Shown here: one piece after another, positions 37,230-47,086 of the stretch
Layout: each line of letters starts with the position of its first letter
Position numbering within the stretch: position 1 is the first letter of the stretch
From: Rhizobacter sp. AJA081-3
Lineage (GTDB): Bacteria; Pseudomonadota; Gammaproteobacteria; Burkholderiales; Burkholderiaceae_C
NCBI RefSeq assembly: GCF_017795745.1
Contig: NZ_CP059067.1
Span: 1,984,001-2,048,000 of the forward strand
DNA: 64,000 nt
Reading direction: 5' to 3'
Translations under genes and position numbers: made by a program
The notes under the pieces: model-generated
Told to the model about the DNA's origin: nothing
Database searches by the model: none
The model's input: only the letters and a program-made list of their open reading frames with translations

Positions 37230-37748
37230 ATGAGCACCCTGCCCCGCCGCCGATTCATCGCCGCCCTCGTGGCGCTGCCCTTGGCTGCGCGGGCGCGCAG
37301 CAGCGAGCCGCGCGTGCTGGCCTTCAACCACCTGCACACCGGCGAGCGGCTCGAGCTGGAGTACTTCAGCGCCGGCGCCTACCTGCCGGATGCGCTGGGC
37401 GCCGTGAACCACCTGCTGCGCGACTTCCGCAGCGGCGATGTCGGCACCATCGATCCTGCCCTGCTCGACCTGCTGCACGCGCTGCGCGAGCGCACCGGCA
37501 CGCACAGGCCGTTCCAGATCATCTCGGGCTATCGCTCGCCGGCCACCAACCAAATGCTGCACGAGCGCAGCAGCGGCGTGGCGACGAAGAGCCTGCACAT
37601 GAGCGGCCAGGCCATCGACATCCGCCTGGCCGACGTGCCGCTGGCGCGGCTGCGCGATGCGGCCTTGGCGCTGCGCGGTGGCGGCGTGGGCTTCTACCCC
37701 GGATCGGATTTCGTCCACGTCGACACCGGGCGCGTTCGCGCCTGGTAG
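37230..37748 (+). CDS. YcbK/DUF882 family murein peptidase, Tat-exported
   Basis: 172-aa periplasmic protein. The N-terminus MSTLPRRRFIAALVALPLAA is a twin-arginine signal peptide (RRRF). The mature part is a peptidase M15A-like (DUF882) domain with SGYRSPATNQML, HMSGQAIDIRL and the closing FVHVDTGRVRAW, giving the His/Asp/His zinc ligands. E. coli YcbK (MepK) is a murein endopeptidase that cleaves 3-3 crosslinks. The convergent neighbour is an LdtD-type L,D-transpeptidase, which makes 3-3 links. A TAGAAT hexamer (37214-37219) 10 bases upstream could be a -10. Confidence 0.88.
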   Translation: MSTLPRRRFIAALVALPLAARARSSEPRVLAFNHLHTGERLELEYFSAGAYLPDALGAVNHLLRDFRSGDVGTIDPALLDLLHALRERTGTHRPFQIISGYRSPATNQMLHERSSGVATKSLHMSGQAIDIRLADVPLARLRDAALALRGGGVGFYPGSDFVHVDTGRVRAW

Positions 37749-37761
37749 CGCGCTGCGCGCT

Positions 37762-39240
37762 TCAGCGCGTGCTGCGCGCGGCTGCGCGTTCCAGCGCGCG
37801 TTCGAGCGAGATGTCGTGGCCGTACAGGTCGTCGGCGAAGTGCAGCAGAGCGTCGTCGGGCGTGACCGCCGCGGTCACGTAGTACAGGATCACCGGCACC
37901 GGCTGGCTCAGGTTGACCTGCCGCGTCTTCCCGCCCGCCATCGCGGCCTCGATGCGTTCTCGCGTCCAGTCCGGCTGGTCGCGCAGGAGCCATGAGGCCA
38001 GTGCCGGCGGGTCCTCGACGCGCACGCAGCCGTGGCTGAAGTCGCGTCGACTGCGGCCGAACAGCTGCTGCGCCGGCGTGCCGTGCAGGTACACGTTGTC
38101 GTCGTTCGGGAAGATGAACTTGACCAGGCCCAGAGAGTTCTTCGGCCCCGGCCGCTGGCGGATGCGCAGCGTGCCGGCGCGCGCCGCCGCCAGGTTGTCG
38201 GGCGAGGCCTGCATCGGCTGCGCATCGTCGCCTTGCCCGGCCACCAGTTCCATGTCGTGGCGTTGCAGGTACAGCGGATCGGCCTCGGCCGCGGGCAGCA
38301 CCTCGTTGCGCAGGATCGATCTGGGCACGTTCCAGTAGGGGCGGAAGATCAGGTGCGTCATCTCGTCGGCAAACACCGGCGTCTGCGTGCGCAGCGCGCG
38401 GCCGACGATGACGCCCATGCGCACGGCTGGCGCAGCCTCGGGCGCGCCGGCGTCCCAGGCCCACAGGCGGAACATGGGGATGTTGATGGCGATGAAGGGC
38501 CGGCCGCTGCGATGCGGCAACCAGCGCAGCCGCTCCATCGCGAGCTCGATCTGGCGCACGCGCTGCGTGGGCGTCGTGTTCAAGGCGGCGAGCGTGCCGC
38601 GTCCGATCACGCCATCGGCATCGAGACCGTGGCGGGACTGGAAGCGCCGCACGCCGGCCGCGAGTGCCTCGTCGTAGAGCGCCGAAGCCGGCGCCGAATC
38701 CGCCGGCAGGTCGCCGAAGGCGACGAGCCGCTCACGCAGAGCGACACTGCCTTCGTAGGTCTGCCCGGGCTGGAGCTTGCCGGCCTTGCCGAGCGCTGGC
38801 AGTGCTGCGAAGGTCGGCCCCGACGCGAGTTCTCGGTAGCGCGCCAAGGCCTGGCGCAACTGTCGGTACTGCGCCAAGGGCGGCGTGAGCTCGTCGGCCA
38901 GCGCGCGCAGTTGTGCGCCATCGGCGAGTGCCGACAGGCGCTGCGCGGTCTCGCCTTCCGGCAGGGGTTCGGCGACGACGCGAAAGCCCAGGTCCTTCGG
39001 CGTCACCCGGCCCTGATGCAGGTGGCGAAGGTAGCGCAGAACGGCCGCCTGAAGCGCGGCATCGGTGTCCGCCGCGGCCGGATCGAGGCGGTAGTCCGAT
39101 GCGTCCAGGCCCTGCTCGCCGGCGCGGGCCAGCATGGCCTGTGCTTCGCCCGCCCAGGGCAGCGCGGCGCCTGCCACGCCGCAGCCCAGCACCAGGCCCA
39201 GCGCCGCCAGCGCGCGGCGCACCCTGCGCGCGACGCTCAT
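37762..39240 (-). CDS. L,D-transpeptidase (LdtD/YcbB type)
   Basis: 492-aa periplasmic enzyme that forms 3-3 crosslinks in peptidoglycan. A signal peptide (residues about 1-26) is followed by a scaffold region, a peptidoglycan-binding module (FQSRHGLDADGVIGRGTLAALN, near residues 205-225) and the YkuD catalytic domain with HGTPAQ and SHGCVRVE, whose Cys is the nucleophile. Length is shorter than E. coli YcbB (615 aa), in the range of beta-proteobacterial members. It converges with the YcbK-like gene (13 bases apart) and its ATG overlaps the enoyl-CoA hydratase stop. Confidence 0.92.
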   Translation of the reverse strand: MSVARRVRRALAALGLVLGCGVAGAALPWAGEAQAMLARAGEQGLDASDYRLDPAAADTDAALQAAVLRYLRHLHQGRVTPKDLGFRVVAEPLPEGETAQRLSALADGAQLRALADELTPPLAQYRQLRQALARYRELASGPTFAALPALGKAGKLQPGQTYEGSVALRERLVAFGDLPADSAPASALYDEALAAGVRRFQSRHGLDADGVIGRGTLAALNTTPTQRVRQIELAMERLRWLPHRSGRPFIAINIPMFRLWAWDAGAPEAAPAVRMGVIVGRALRTQTPVFADEMTHLIFRPYWNVPRSILRNEVLPAAEADPLYLQRHDMELVAGQGDDAQPMQASPDNLAAARAGTLRIRQRPGPKNSLGLVKFIFPNDDNVYLHGTPAQQLFGRSRRDFSHGCVRVEDPPALASWLLRDQPDWTRERIEAAMAGGKTRQVNLSQPVPVILYYVTAAVTPDDALLHFADDLYGHDISLERALERAAARSTR

Positions 39241-40031
39241 CCGCGCGGCGTGCCCCAGTTCGGCGGCCGCTTGTCGATGAAGGCCTGCACGCCTTCGAGC
39301 GCGCTTTCATCCATCATGTTGCAGGCCATGGTCTGGCCGGCGTCGTCGTAGGCGGCGGCGATGCCCTTCTCGAGCTGCCGGTAGAACAGGCTCTTGCCCA
39401 TGGCCAGCGCGACGCGCGGCTTGGCCACGATGGCCGCGACCAGCGATTCCACCGCCTCGTCCAGCGCCTCGGGTGCGGCGACGCGGTTGATCAGGCCCTT
39501 CGCCAGCGCCTCTTCGGCCGAGATGAAGCCGCCGGTGACGAGCATCTCGAACGCTGCCTTGCGCGACAGGTTGCGCGACAGGGCGACGCTGGGGGTCGAG
39601 CAGAACAGGCCGAGGTTGACGCCGGAGACGGCGAAGCGCGCATCGCGGCTGGCCACGGCGAGATCGCACATCGCCACGAGCTGGCAGCCTGCCGCGGTGG
39701 CGATGCCGTGCACTCGCGCGATCACCGGCACCGGCAACTTCTGCACTGCGAGCATCACCTGCGTGCATTGCGCGAACAGGCGCTGGTAGTAGTCGAGCGA
39801 GGGGTCGGCGCGCATCTCCTTCAGGTCGTGGCCGGCGCAGAAGGCCTTTCCCGCGGCGCCGAGCACGACGACACGCGCCGATTCGTCCCGTGCGACGGCG
39901 TCGAACTCGGCCTGCAGTGCGGCGAGCATGCCTTCGGACAGCGAATTGAAGGCGTTCGGCCGGTTCAGCGTCAGGCTGACGACGCCGCGCGCATCGGTGG
40001 AACGTTGCACCAGGGCTTCGGTGGATGTCAT
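39237..40031 (-). CDS. enoyl-CoA hydratase/isomerase family protein (ECHDC3-like)
   Basis: 264-aa crotonase-fold protein. The oxyanion segments are GKAFCAGHDLKEM and, further on, VNLGLFCSTPSVAL, the latter being typical of the ECHDC3-like subgroup. The position of the first catalytic Glu of true hydratases (QPEI) is replaced here by the SGVN stretch, while a Glu in AAFEM remains, so normal hydration of enoyl-CoA is doubtful. Ten bases after the acyl-CoA ligase stop on the same strand and coupled to the LdtD gene by ATGA, though the latter is functionally unrelated. Likely works with the ligase on an unknown acyl-CoA. Confidence 0.82.
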   Translation of the reverse strand: MTSTEALVQRSTDARGVVSLTLNRPNAFNSLSEGMLAALQAEFDAVARDESARVVVLGAAGKAFCAGHDLKEMRADPSLDYYQRLFAQCTQVMLAVQKLPVPVIARVHGIATAAGCQLVAMCDLAVASRDARFAVSGVNLGLFCSTPSVALSRNLSRKAAFEMLVTGGFISAEEALAKGLINRVAAPEALDEAVESLVAAIVAKPRVALAMGKSLFYRQLEKGIAAAYDDAGQTMACNMMDESALEGVQAFIDKRPPNWGTPRG

Positions 40032-40041
40032 CTCGGTCTCC

Positions 40042-41691
40042 TCACTCGATCGCCGAGGCGCTCTTGGCGCGCTCGCGCAGCTGGAACTTCTGGATCTTGC
40101 CGGTCGATGTCTTGGGAATCGGCTCGAAGCGGATCTCGCGCGGCACCTTGTAGCCGGCGAGCAGCGTCTTGCAGTGGGCGATCAGCTCTTCCGCGCTCGG
40201 ATTCGAGCCCGGCTTGAGCTCGACGAAGGCCAGCGGCGTCTCGCCCCACTTCGGGTGCGGCCGCGCCACCACCGCGCAGGCCATCACCGCCGGGTGGCGG
40301 TACAGCGCGTCTTCGACCTCGATGGAGCTGATGTTCTCGCCGCCGGAGATGATGATGTCCTTGCTGCGGTCCTTGATCTTCACGTAGCGGTCGGGCTCCA
40401 TCACCGCCAGGTCGCCTGTGTGGAACCAGCCGCCCTCGAAAGCTTTGCCGGTGGACTTCGGGTTCTTCAGATAGCCCTTCATGACGATGTTGCCGCGGAA
40501 CATGATCTCGCCCATGGTCTGCCCGTCGGCGGGCGTTTCGCGCATCGTTTCCGGGTCCATCACCGTCATGCCTTCCTGCAGCATGTAGCGCACGCCCTGG
40601 CGGCCGTTCAGGCGCGCCTGCTCCGACAGGCTCTCGCCCGCCCAGCTGTCGCGCTTGACGGCGACCGAGGCGGGACCGTAGACCTCGGTGAGACCGTACA
40701 CGTGCGTGATGTCGAAGCCCAGCTTCGCCATGCCCTCGATCATCGCGGCGGGCGGCGCCGCGCCGGCGACCATGCCGCGCACCTTCTGGCGGATGCCGGC
40801 GCGCATCTCATCGGGCGCGGCGATGATCAGGTTGTGAACGATCGGCGCTGCGCAGTAGTGGTCGACGCCGTGCTCGCGCATCGCTGCCAGGATGGCCGGA
40901 GCTTCCACGCGGCGCAGGCACACATGCGTGCCGCCGAGCATGGCCACCGTCCAGGGGAAGCACCAGCCGTTGCAGTGGAACATCGGCAGCGTCCAGAGGT
41001 ACTTCGGGAAATGCGGCATGGTCCAGGTGGCCGCATTGCACACCGCGTTGAGGTAGGCGCCGCGGTGGTGCGTCACCACGCCCTTGGGGTCGCCGGTGGT
41101 GCCCGAGGTGTAGCTGACGGCGATGGCGTCCCACTCGTCGGCAGGCGCATCGAGGGTCGCCAGCGGATCGTGAGCCGCGAGCAGCGCCTCGTACTCGTGC
41201 GTGCCGAGACGCTCGCCGGCGCCGGTGTATTCGCTGTCGTCGACATCGATCACCACCGGCGTGCGGCCATGATCTTCCTTCAGCAGGCGCAGCGCCTCGC
41301 GCATGGTCGGCGCGAACTCGCGGTCGGTGATCACCACCGCGGCTTCACAGTGGTTCATCTGCCAGGCCAGCAAGGGTGCATCCAGCCGCGTGTTCAGCGT
41401 GTTGATCACCGCGTTGAGCGCCGGGATCGCGTAGTGCGCCTCGACCATCTCCGGCGTGTTGGGCAGCATCACCGTCACGGTCGTGCCGCGCGCGACGCCA
41501 AGGCTGCGAAGGGCCGCAGCCAGCCGTGCCGAACGCTCGCGCACGGACTTCCAGTCGTAGCGGCGCTGGCCGTGGATCACCGCAGGCAGGTCGCCGAAAA
41601 CCTCGGCACTGCGCTCGACGAAATTGACAGGCGTCAAGGCCGCGAAGTTCGCTGCGTTGCGGTCGAGGTGCTGGTCGTAGATGCTGCTCAT
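40042..41691 (-). CDS. acyl-CoA synthetase (AMP-binding, DmdB/medium-chain type)
   Basis: ATP-dependent acyl-CoA ligase of 549 aa. The AMP-binding signature YTSGTTGDPKGVV is near residue 187, YGLTEVYGP follows, then TGD in FHTGDLAVM and the KDRSKDIIISGGENISSIE hinge and C-terminal KTSTGKIQKF with the catalytic Lys. The LPMFHCNGWCFPW stretch is typical of ligases annotated as long/medium-chain or 3-methylmercaptopropionyl-CoA synthetases. The ATG at 41691 (MSSIYDQ) gives the normal N-terminus. Adjacent to an ECHDC3-like hydratase. Confidence 0.87.
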   Translation of the reverse strand: MSSIYDQHLDRNAANFAALTPVNFVERSAEVFGDLPAVIHGQRRYDWKSVRERSARLAAALRSLGVARGTTVTVMLPNTPEMVEAHYAIPALNAVINTLNTRLDAPLLAWQMNHCEAAVVITDREFAPTMREALRLLKEDHGRTPVVIDVDDSEYTGAGERLGTHEYEALLAAHDPLATLDAPADEWDAIAVSYTSGTTGDPKGVVTHHRGAYLNAVCNAATWTMPHFPKYLWTLPMFHCNGWCFPWTVAMLGGTHVCLRRVEAPAILAAMREHGVDHYCAAPIVHNLIIAAPDEMRAGIRQKVRGMVAGAAPPAAMIEGMAKLGFDITHVYGLTEVYGPASVAVKRDSWAGESLSEQARLNGRQGVRYMLQEGMTVMDPETMRETPADGQTMGEIMFRGNIVMKGYLKNPKSTGKAFEGGWFHTGDLAVMEPDRYVKIKDRSKDIIISGGENISSIEVEDALYRHPAVMACAVVARPHPKWGETPLAFVELKPGSNPSAEELIAHCKTLLAGYKVPREIRFEPIPKTSTGKIQKFQLRERAKSASAIE

Positions 41692-41817
41692 GCGAAGGGC
41701 CTTGTGCTGCCGGGCTTGGCGAGGAATCTTACGCGCCGGCGTGTCGCGCCCCGGGAACATGCCGATGCGCCGAGGCGCGCCGCGGCGAAAATGGCGCGGC
41801 CCCCCTCAAGAGGTCGC

Positions 41818-43629
41818 ATGGGTTCCGAAGCAGTACGAGAGAACGCCCACGAGCGCGCCCTCCCCGCGTCGGCGGATGCACTGGACGCCCAGGTCCGCGA
41901 CGCCCAGTACGCGATGATCTTCGACCGCTCCCGCGCGTCGAACCTGATCGGCACCCCGTTCGCGGTGCTGGTGTGCTGGGTCCTGTGGGGTGCCATCGAT
42001 CACCGGCTGCTGCTGGGCTGGCTGGGCCTGAAGGCCAGCGTCACGCTCTGGCGGCTGGCCGTCACTCGGGCCTACGACCGGGGCGGGCCGCAGCAGACAC
42101 CGCGCTGGGGCCGGCATTTCCTGTGGGCCCTGACGGCCGAAGGAACCGTGTTCGGGCTGCTCGGCACCGTGCTGCTGCCGCTGAACGACCCGGCGCTGGC
42201 GGCCACCATGATCGCCACGCTGCTGGGCATTGCCGCGATCGGCCTGGTGGTGCTGTCGATGAGCCTGCCGGCCTCGCTGGCGCTGACGGTGCCTGCCGTC
42301 CTGCCGGCGGCCGTGTTGCAGTTCTGGCTCGCCGACGCGGTGGCGGTCTACACCGGCGTGGGCATGCTGGTCTTCCTCGGGCTGGTGTTCGTCGAGGGGC
42401 GTCGCGCCAGCGAGCACACCCGCGCCATGCTGCGCCTGAGATTCCAGATGGACGAACTGGCCACGCAGCGCCAGCAGGCGCTGGACCAGGCCGAGCGCAG
42501 CAACGCGGTGAAGAGCCAGTTCCTGGCCACCATGAGCCACGAAATGCGCACGCCGCTGCACGGCCTGCTGGGCATGGCCCGCCTGCTGCAGCGCGAGGCG
42601 CCGCAACTCAGCCCCGACAAGCAGGCCGAAAGCCTGCAGATCGTCGAGCGCACCGGCGAACACCTGCTGGGCATCATCAACGACGTGCTCGACCATTCGC
42701 GCATCGAGAGCGGCCACCTGCGCCTGCTGCGCCAGGGTTTCGACCTGCGTGCCCTGCTCGTCTCGGTGGTCGGCCTGCTCAAGCCAGCCGCGCTCGAGAA
42801 GGGCCTCGGCCTGAACCTCGTCGACCTGCTGCCGGCGCGATGCCACGTCGAGGGCGATGCGAACCGGCTGCGCCAGGTGCTTCTCAACCTGGCCGGCAAT
42901 GCCGTCAAGTTCACCGACCACGGCGGCGTCACGATCGCCGCGCGCCGCGATGCCGGCGGCACGGTGGTGATCGACGTCAGCGACACCGGCCCGGGCGTGC
43001 CGTTGGGTGAACGCGAACGCATCTTCGATGCCTTCCGGCAGCTCGACGGATCGTTCTCGCGGCGCCATGGCGGCACCGGCCTGGGCTTGACGATCTCGCG
43101 CGACCTGATGATCGCGATGGGTGGCTCGCTCGAATGCCTGGATGCGCCGGGCGGTGGTGCGCTGTTCCGGCTGAACGTGAGTCTGCCCGACGCGCTGATG
43201 ACCCTGCCCATCGGCCCGGCCGAAGCGCCGGGCCCCGCTGTGCCCACGTTGCTGCGCGGCCGCGTTCTGCTGGTGGAGGACAACCCGGTCAATGCGCTGG
43301 TTGCCGAAGCCTCTCTGCGCCGCCTCGGGCTGGAGGTGGAAAGCGTCGCCGACGGCGAAGGCGCCGTGGCGCTGGCCACCCGGGATCCGTTCGACCTGAT
43401 CCTGATGGATTGCCAGATGCCGGGGATCGACGGCTTCGAGGCCACCGCGCGAATCCGCGAGTTCGAACGCACCGCCAGCCGCCGGCCGGTGCCGATCGTG
43501 GCGCTGACCGCCAATGCGATGGCGGGCGACCGCGAGCGCAGCCTGGGCGCCGGCATGAACGATCACCTGGCCAAGCCCTTCCACGACGACGAGCTCGGCG
43601 GCGTGCTACGGCGTCACCTGGCCGCCTGA
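41818..43629 (+). CDS. hybrid sensor histidine kinase
   Basis: 603-aa membrane kinase. After a cytoplasmic N-terminus come about six hydrophobic spans between residues 43 and 193 with little periplasmic exposure. Then HisKA with FLATMSHEMRTPLHGLLGM (His241), the HATPase domain (NLAGNAVKF, DTGPGV, GGTGLGLTIS), and a C-terminal receiver with EDNPVNALVA and phosphoacceptor Asp531 in LILMDCQMPG, plus VALTANAM. No phosphotransfer (HPt) domain or response regulator is nearby, so its output partner is elsewhere. Start at ATG 41818 is the first after the divergent ligase; GAGGTCGC precedes it. Confidence 0.9.
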   Translation: MGSEAVRENAHERALPASADALDAQVRDAQYAMIFDRSRASNLIGTPFAVLVCWVLWGAIDHRLLLGWLGLKASVTLWRLAVTRAYDRGGPQQTPRWGRHFLWALTAEGTVFGLLGTVLLPLNDPALAATMIATLLGIAAIGLVVLSMSLPASLALTVPAVLPAAVLQFWLADAVAVYTGVGMLVFLGLVFVEGRRASEHTRAMLRLRFQMDELATQRQQALDQAERSNAVKSQFLATMSHEMRTPLHGLLGMARLLQREAPQLSPDKQAESLQIVERTGEHLLGIINDVLDHSRIESGHLRLLRQGFDLRALLVSVVGLLKPAALEKGLGLNLVDLLPARCHVEGDANRLRQVLLNLAGNAVKFTDHGGVTIAARRDAGGTVVIDVSDTGPGVPLGERERIFDAFRQLDGSFSRRHGGTGLGLTISRDLMIAMGGSLECLDAPGGGALFRLNVSLPDALMTLPIGPAEAPGPAVPTLLRGRVLLVEDNPVNALVAEASLRRLGLEVESVADGEGAVALATRDPFDLILMDCQMPGIDGFEATARIREFERTASRRPVPIVALTANAMAGDRERSLGAGMNDHLAKPFHDDELGGVLRRHLAA

Positions 43630-43647
43630 GCGGGGCGCGCCTGGTCG

Positions 43648-44931
43648 CTAAGCACTCGCGGCAGCGAGTGCCTGGTCGATGTCCCAGAGGATGTCGTCGA
43701 CATGCTCGATGCCCACCGACATGCGCACCATGTCGGGCAGTACGCCGGCAGCGATCTGCTGCGCTTCGTCGAGCTGGCGGTGCGTCGTCGAGGCCGGATG
43801 GATGATCAGCGTGCGCGTGTCGCCGATGTTGGCCAGGTGGCTCATGAACTGCGCCGACTCGATGAACTTCACGCCGGCGGCGATGCCCCCCTTGACGCCG
43901 AAGGCGAGCAGCCCCGAGGCGCCGCGCATCTGGCGCTGCACGAGCGCGTGCTGCGGGTGCTCGGGCAATCCGGGATAGCTGACCCAGCTCACCTGAGGGT
44001 GCGACCTCAAGTATTCGGCCACGCGCAGCGCGTTGCTGCAGTGCCGCTCCATGCGCAGGTGCAGCGTCTCGGTGCCTTGCAGGATCTGCCAGGCAGCCAT
44101 CGGCGACAGCGCCGCGCCGTACACGCGCAGCGTCTCCATGCGGGCGCGCATGGTGAATCCGAAGTCGCCGAAGGTCTCGTAGAACTTCACGCCGTGGTAG
44201 CCGGGCGACCGCTCGGTCATGCCCGGGAACTTGCCGTTGTCCCAGGGAAACTTGCCGCTTTCCACGATGACGCCAGCCAGCGTCGTGCCATGGCCGCCGA
44301 GGTACTTGGTGGCCGAGTGCACGACGATGTCGGCGCCGAAGCGGATCGGGTTGCACAGGAAGGGCGACGGCACCGTGTTGTCGATCACCAGCGGCACGCC
44401 GTGGGCATGGGCCACGTCGGCCACGGCCTGGATGTCGAGCACCGTCAGGCTCGGGTTGCCCAGGCTCTCGGCGAACACGGCGCGGGTGTTCGGGCGCATC
44501 GCGGTGGCAAAGGCGTCGGGCTTCGTGGCATCGACGAACGTGGTCTCGATGCCGAACTTCTTCAGGTTCACGGCCAGCATGGTCACCGTGCCGCCGTACA
44601 GCGCACCGGCGGCGACCACGTGGTCGCCCTGCTGCAGGATGGTCATCAGCGCCATCGCCTCGGCGGCCATGCCGCTGGCCGAGGCCACCGCGGCGCGGCC
44701 GCCTTCGAGCGCGGCCACACGTTCCTCCAGCGCCGCCACCGTGGGATTGGACAGGCGCGAGTAGACGTTGCCGAAGGTCTGCAGGTTGAACAGCGACGCG
44801 GCGTGGTCGGCGCTGTCGAACACGAAGCTGGTGGTCTGGTAGATCGGCAAGGCGCGCGCGCCCGTGGCGGCGTCGGGGATCTGGCCGGCGTGGATGGCGA
44901 GCGTTTCGGGCTGGAAGACGTGGTCGGCCAT
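43648..44931 (-). CDS. metY: O-acetylhomoserine aminocarboxypropyltransferase (sulfhydrylase)
   Basis: PLP enzyme that makes homocysteine from O-acetylhomoserine and sulfide, or related. The 427-aa chain has the Cys/Met-metabolism fold: RLSNPTVAALEERVAALEGG, SASGMAAEA, the PLP Lys in SATKYLGGHG, and RMSVGIEHVDDILWDI at the end. The long form with the GNPSLTVLD and SPFLCNPI segments fits MetY rather than cystathionine enzymes. It follows a CoA-binding-domain gene by eight bases on the same strand. A GCACTCGC/GCGAGTGC hairpin lies in its last codons. Confidence 0.9.
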   Translation of the reverse strand: MADHVFQPETLAIHAGQIPDAATGARALPIYQTTSFVFDSADHAASLFNLQTFGNVYSRLSNPTVAALEERVAALEGGRAAVASASGMAAEAMALMTILQQGDHVVAAGALYGGTVTMLAVNLKKFGIETTFVDATKPDAFATAMRPNTRAVFAESLGNPSLTVLDIQAVADVAHAHGVPLVIDNTVPSPFLCNPIRFGADIVVHSATKYLGGHGTTLAGVIVESGKFPWDNGKFPGMTERSPGYHGVKFYETFGDFGFTMRARMETLRVYGAALSPMAAWQILQGTETLHLRMERHCSNALRVAEYLRSHPQVSWVSYPGLPEHPQHALVQRQMRGASGLLAFGVKGGIAAGVKFIESAQFMSHLANIGDTRTLIIHPASTTHRQLDEAQQIAAGVLPDMVRMSVGIEHVDDILWDIDQALAAASA

Positions 44932-44939
44932 GGCGATCC

Positions 44940-45401
44940 TCAGACAGGGCGGCGGGCCGAGATCACGCGGGTGTTGACGCCGGCCCAGTGCAGGCCGCCG
45001 AACAGACGCGCATGTTCGATCTTCACGCAGCGGTCCATCACCGAATCGAGCCCGGCCTCACGCGCGATGGCATCGGCCTCGAGGTTCACCATGCCGAGCT
45101 GCTGCCACAGGCACTTCGCGCCGATGGCCACGGCCGAGCGCGCGATCGGCGGCACATCGGCCGCCTTGCGGAACACGTCGACCATGTCCACAGGGAACGG
45201 GATCGCCTCCAGGCTCGGGTAGCAGGCCTCGCCCAGCACCTGCTCGTAGCGCGGATTGACCGGCACGATGCGGTAGCCGTGCTCCTGCATGTACTTGGCG
45301 GCGAAGTAGCTCGGCCGGTGCCATTCGGCCGACAGGCCCACCACCGCGACGGTGCGGCAGGTCTTCAGGATGCGGCGCAGTTCGGCGATGGTGTCGGCCA
45401 T
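44940..45401 (-). CDS. CoA-binding domain protein (YccU type)
   Basis: 153-aa single Rossmann-type CoA-binding domain. VAVVGLSAEWHRPSYFAAKYM near the start and NPRYEQVLGEACYPSL are typical of YccU-like proteins, and IGAKCLWQQLG and MDRCVKIEHARL close the domain. The members have no firmly known function. It is the first gene of a two-gene unit with metY (gap of 8 bases), so a link to methionine or sulfur metabolism is possible but not shown. Confidence 0.87.
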   Translation of the reverse strand: MADTIAELRRILKTCRTVAVVGLSAEWHRPSYFAAKYMQEHGYRIVPVNPRYEQVLGEACYPSLEAIPFPVDMVDVFRKAADVPPIARSAVAIGAKCLWQQLGMVNLEADAIAREAGLDSVMDRCVKIEHARLFGGLHWAGVNTRVISARRPV

Positions 45402-45434
45402 GCTCGCGACGATAGCAGGCGAGCGTCGCGTGCC

Positions 45435-45463
45435 AAAGAAAAGGGCCCGGCATCGCCGGGCCC
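45435..45463 (-). terminator. rho-independent terminator after aceA
   Basis: Perfect 9-bp stem GGGCCCGGC (45443-45451) / GCCGGGCCC (45455-45463) with a 3-base loop; read on the minus strand it is followed by TTTTCTTT. It starts 26 bases past the aceA stop, between aceA and the CoA-binding gene. Confidence 0.9.
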
Positions 45464-45488
45464 GCTGTCCTGTCGTGCGCGAAGCGCG

Positions 45489-46787
<1,299 letters not shown>

Positions 46788-46867
46788 GAGGACCTCCGTG
46801 GGTGTGAAGACAAGGACAGAAAGCGAAATCTCTGGCCTCAAGGTTAGTCCGGTGCGCGACAGCTGGG

Positions 46868-46890
46868 AAGACTTATGTCTTATAGAAGAC
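46868..46890. promoter_or_regulatory. three alternating AAGAC/GTCTT half-sites upstream of aceA
   Basis: AAGAC (46868-46872), GTCTT (46877-46881) and AAGAC (46886-46890), each separated by 4 bases (TTAT, ATAG), form two overlapping 14-base palindromes. They lie in an A/T-rich stretch, unusual for this G+C-rich sequence, where the aceA promoter is expected. Probable operator; the regulator is not in the window. Confidence 0.55.
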
Positions 46891-46936
46891 TAAAAATGTT
46901 CTTTCGTAAAATCAACAGGTTATGCTCATCTTGCCG

Positions 46937-46974
46937 GGATGCGAAACGCCATCCTTCACAATGAGAAAGATTGT
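46937..46974. promoter_or_regulatory. two dyads between aceA and agmatinase
   Basis: GGATG (46937-46941) / CATCC (46950-46954) with 8-base spacer, and ACAAT (46958-46962) / ATTGT (46970-46974) with 7-base spacer. They sit 110-150 bases before the agmatinase ATG in the 299-base gap (46788-47086), which otherwise holds no gene. Function unknown. Confidence 0.3.
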
Positions 46975-47086
46975 GGCAGTGCAGCACGAGCGTCTTCCGC
47001 AATGCAAAACGTTCATCCCTGATCGTGAAATGAGCTCGAACGCTTCGCGACCCTATGATCGCCGGCCGGTTTCAGCGGGTCCGCCG

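Noticed and set aside
37741-37810. Cluster of GCGC-rich repeats as a tandem repeat or REP element
   Set aside because: Most of it encodes the Arg/Ala-rich C-terminus of the L,D-transpeptidase; only short imperfect hairpins are present.
39928-41817. A 630-codon in-frame extension upstream of the hybrid kinase
   Set aside because: It is antisense to the acyl-CoA ligase, composed of His/Arg/Val-rich low-information sequence; the kinase starts at 41818.
43651-43670. GCACTCGC/GCGAGTGC hairpin as a terminator for metY or the hybrid kinase
   Set aside because: It lies in the last metY codons and has no U-tract on either strand.
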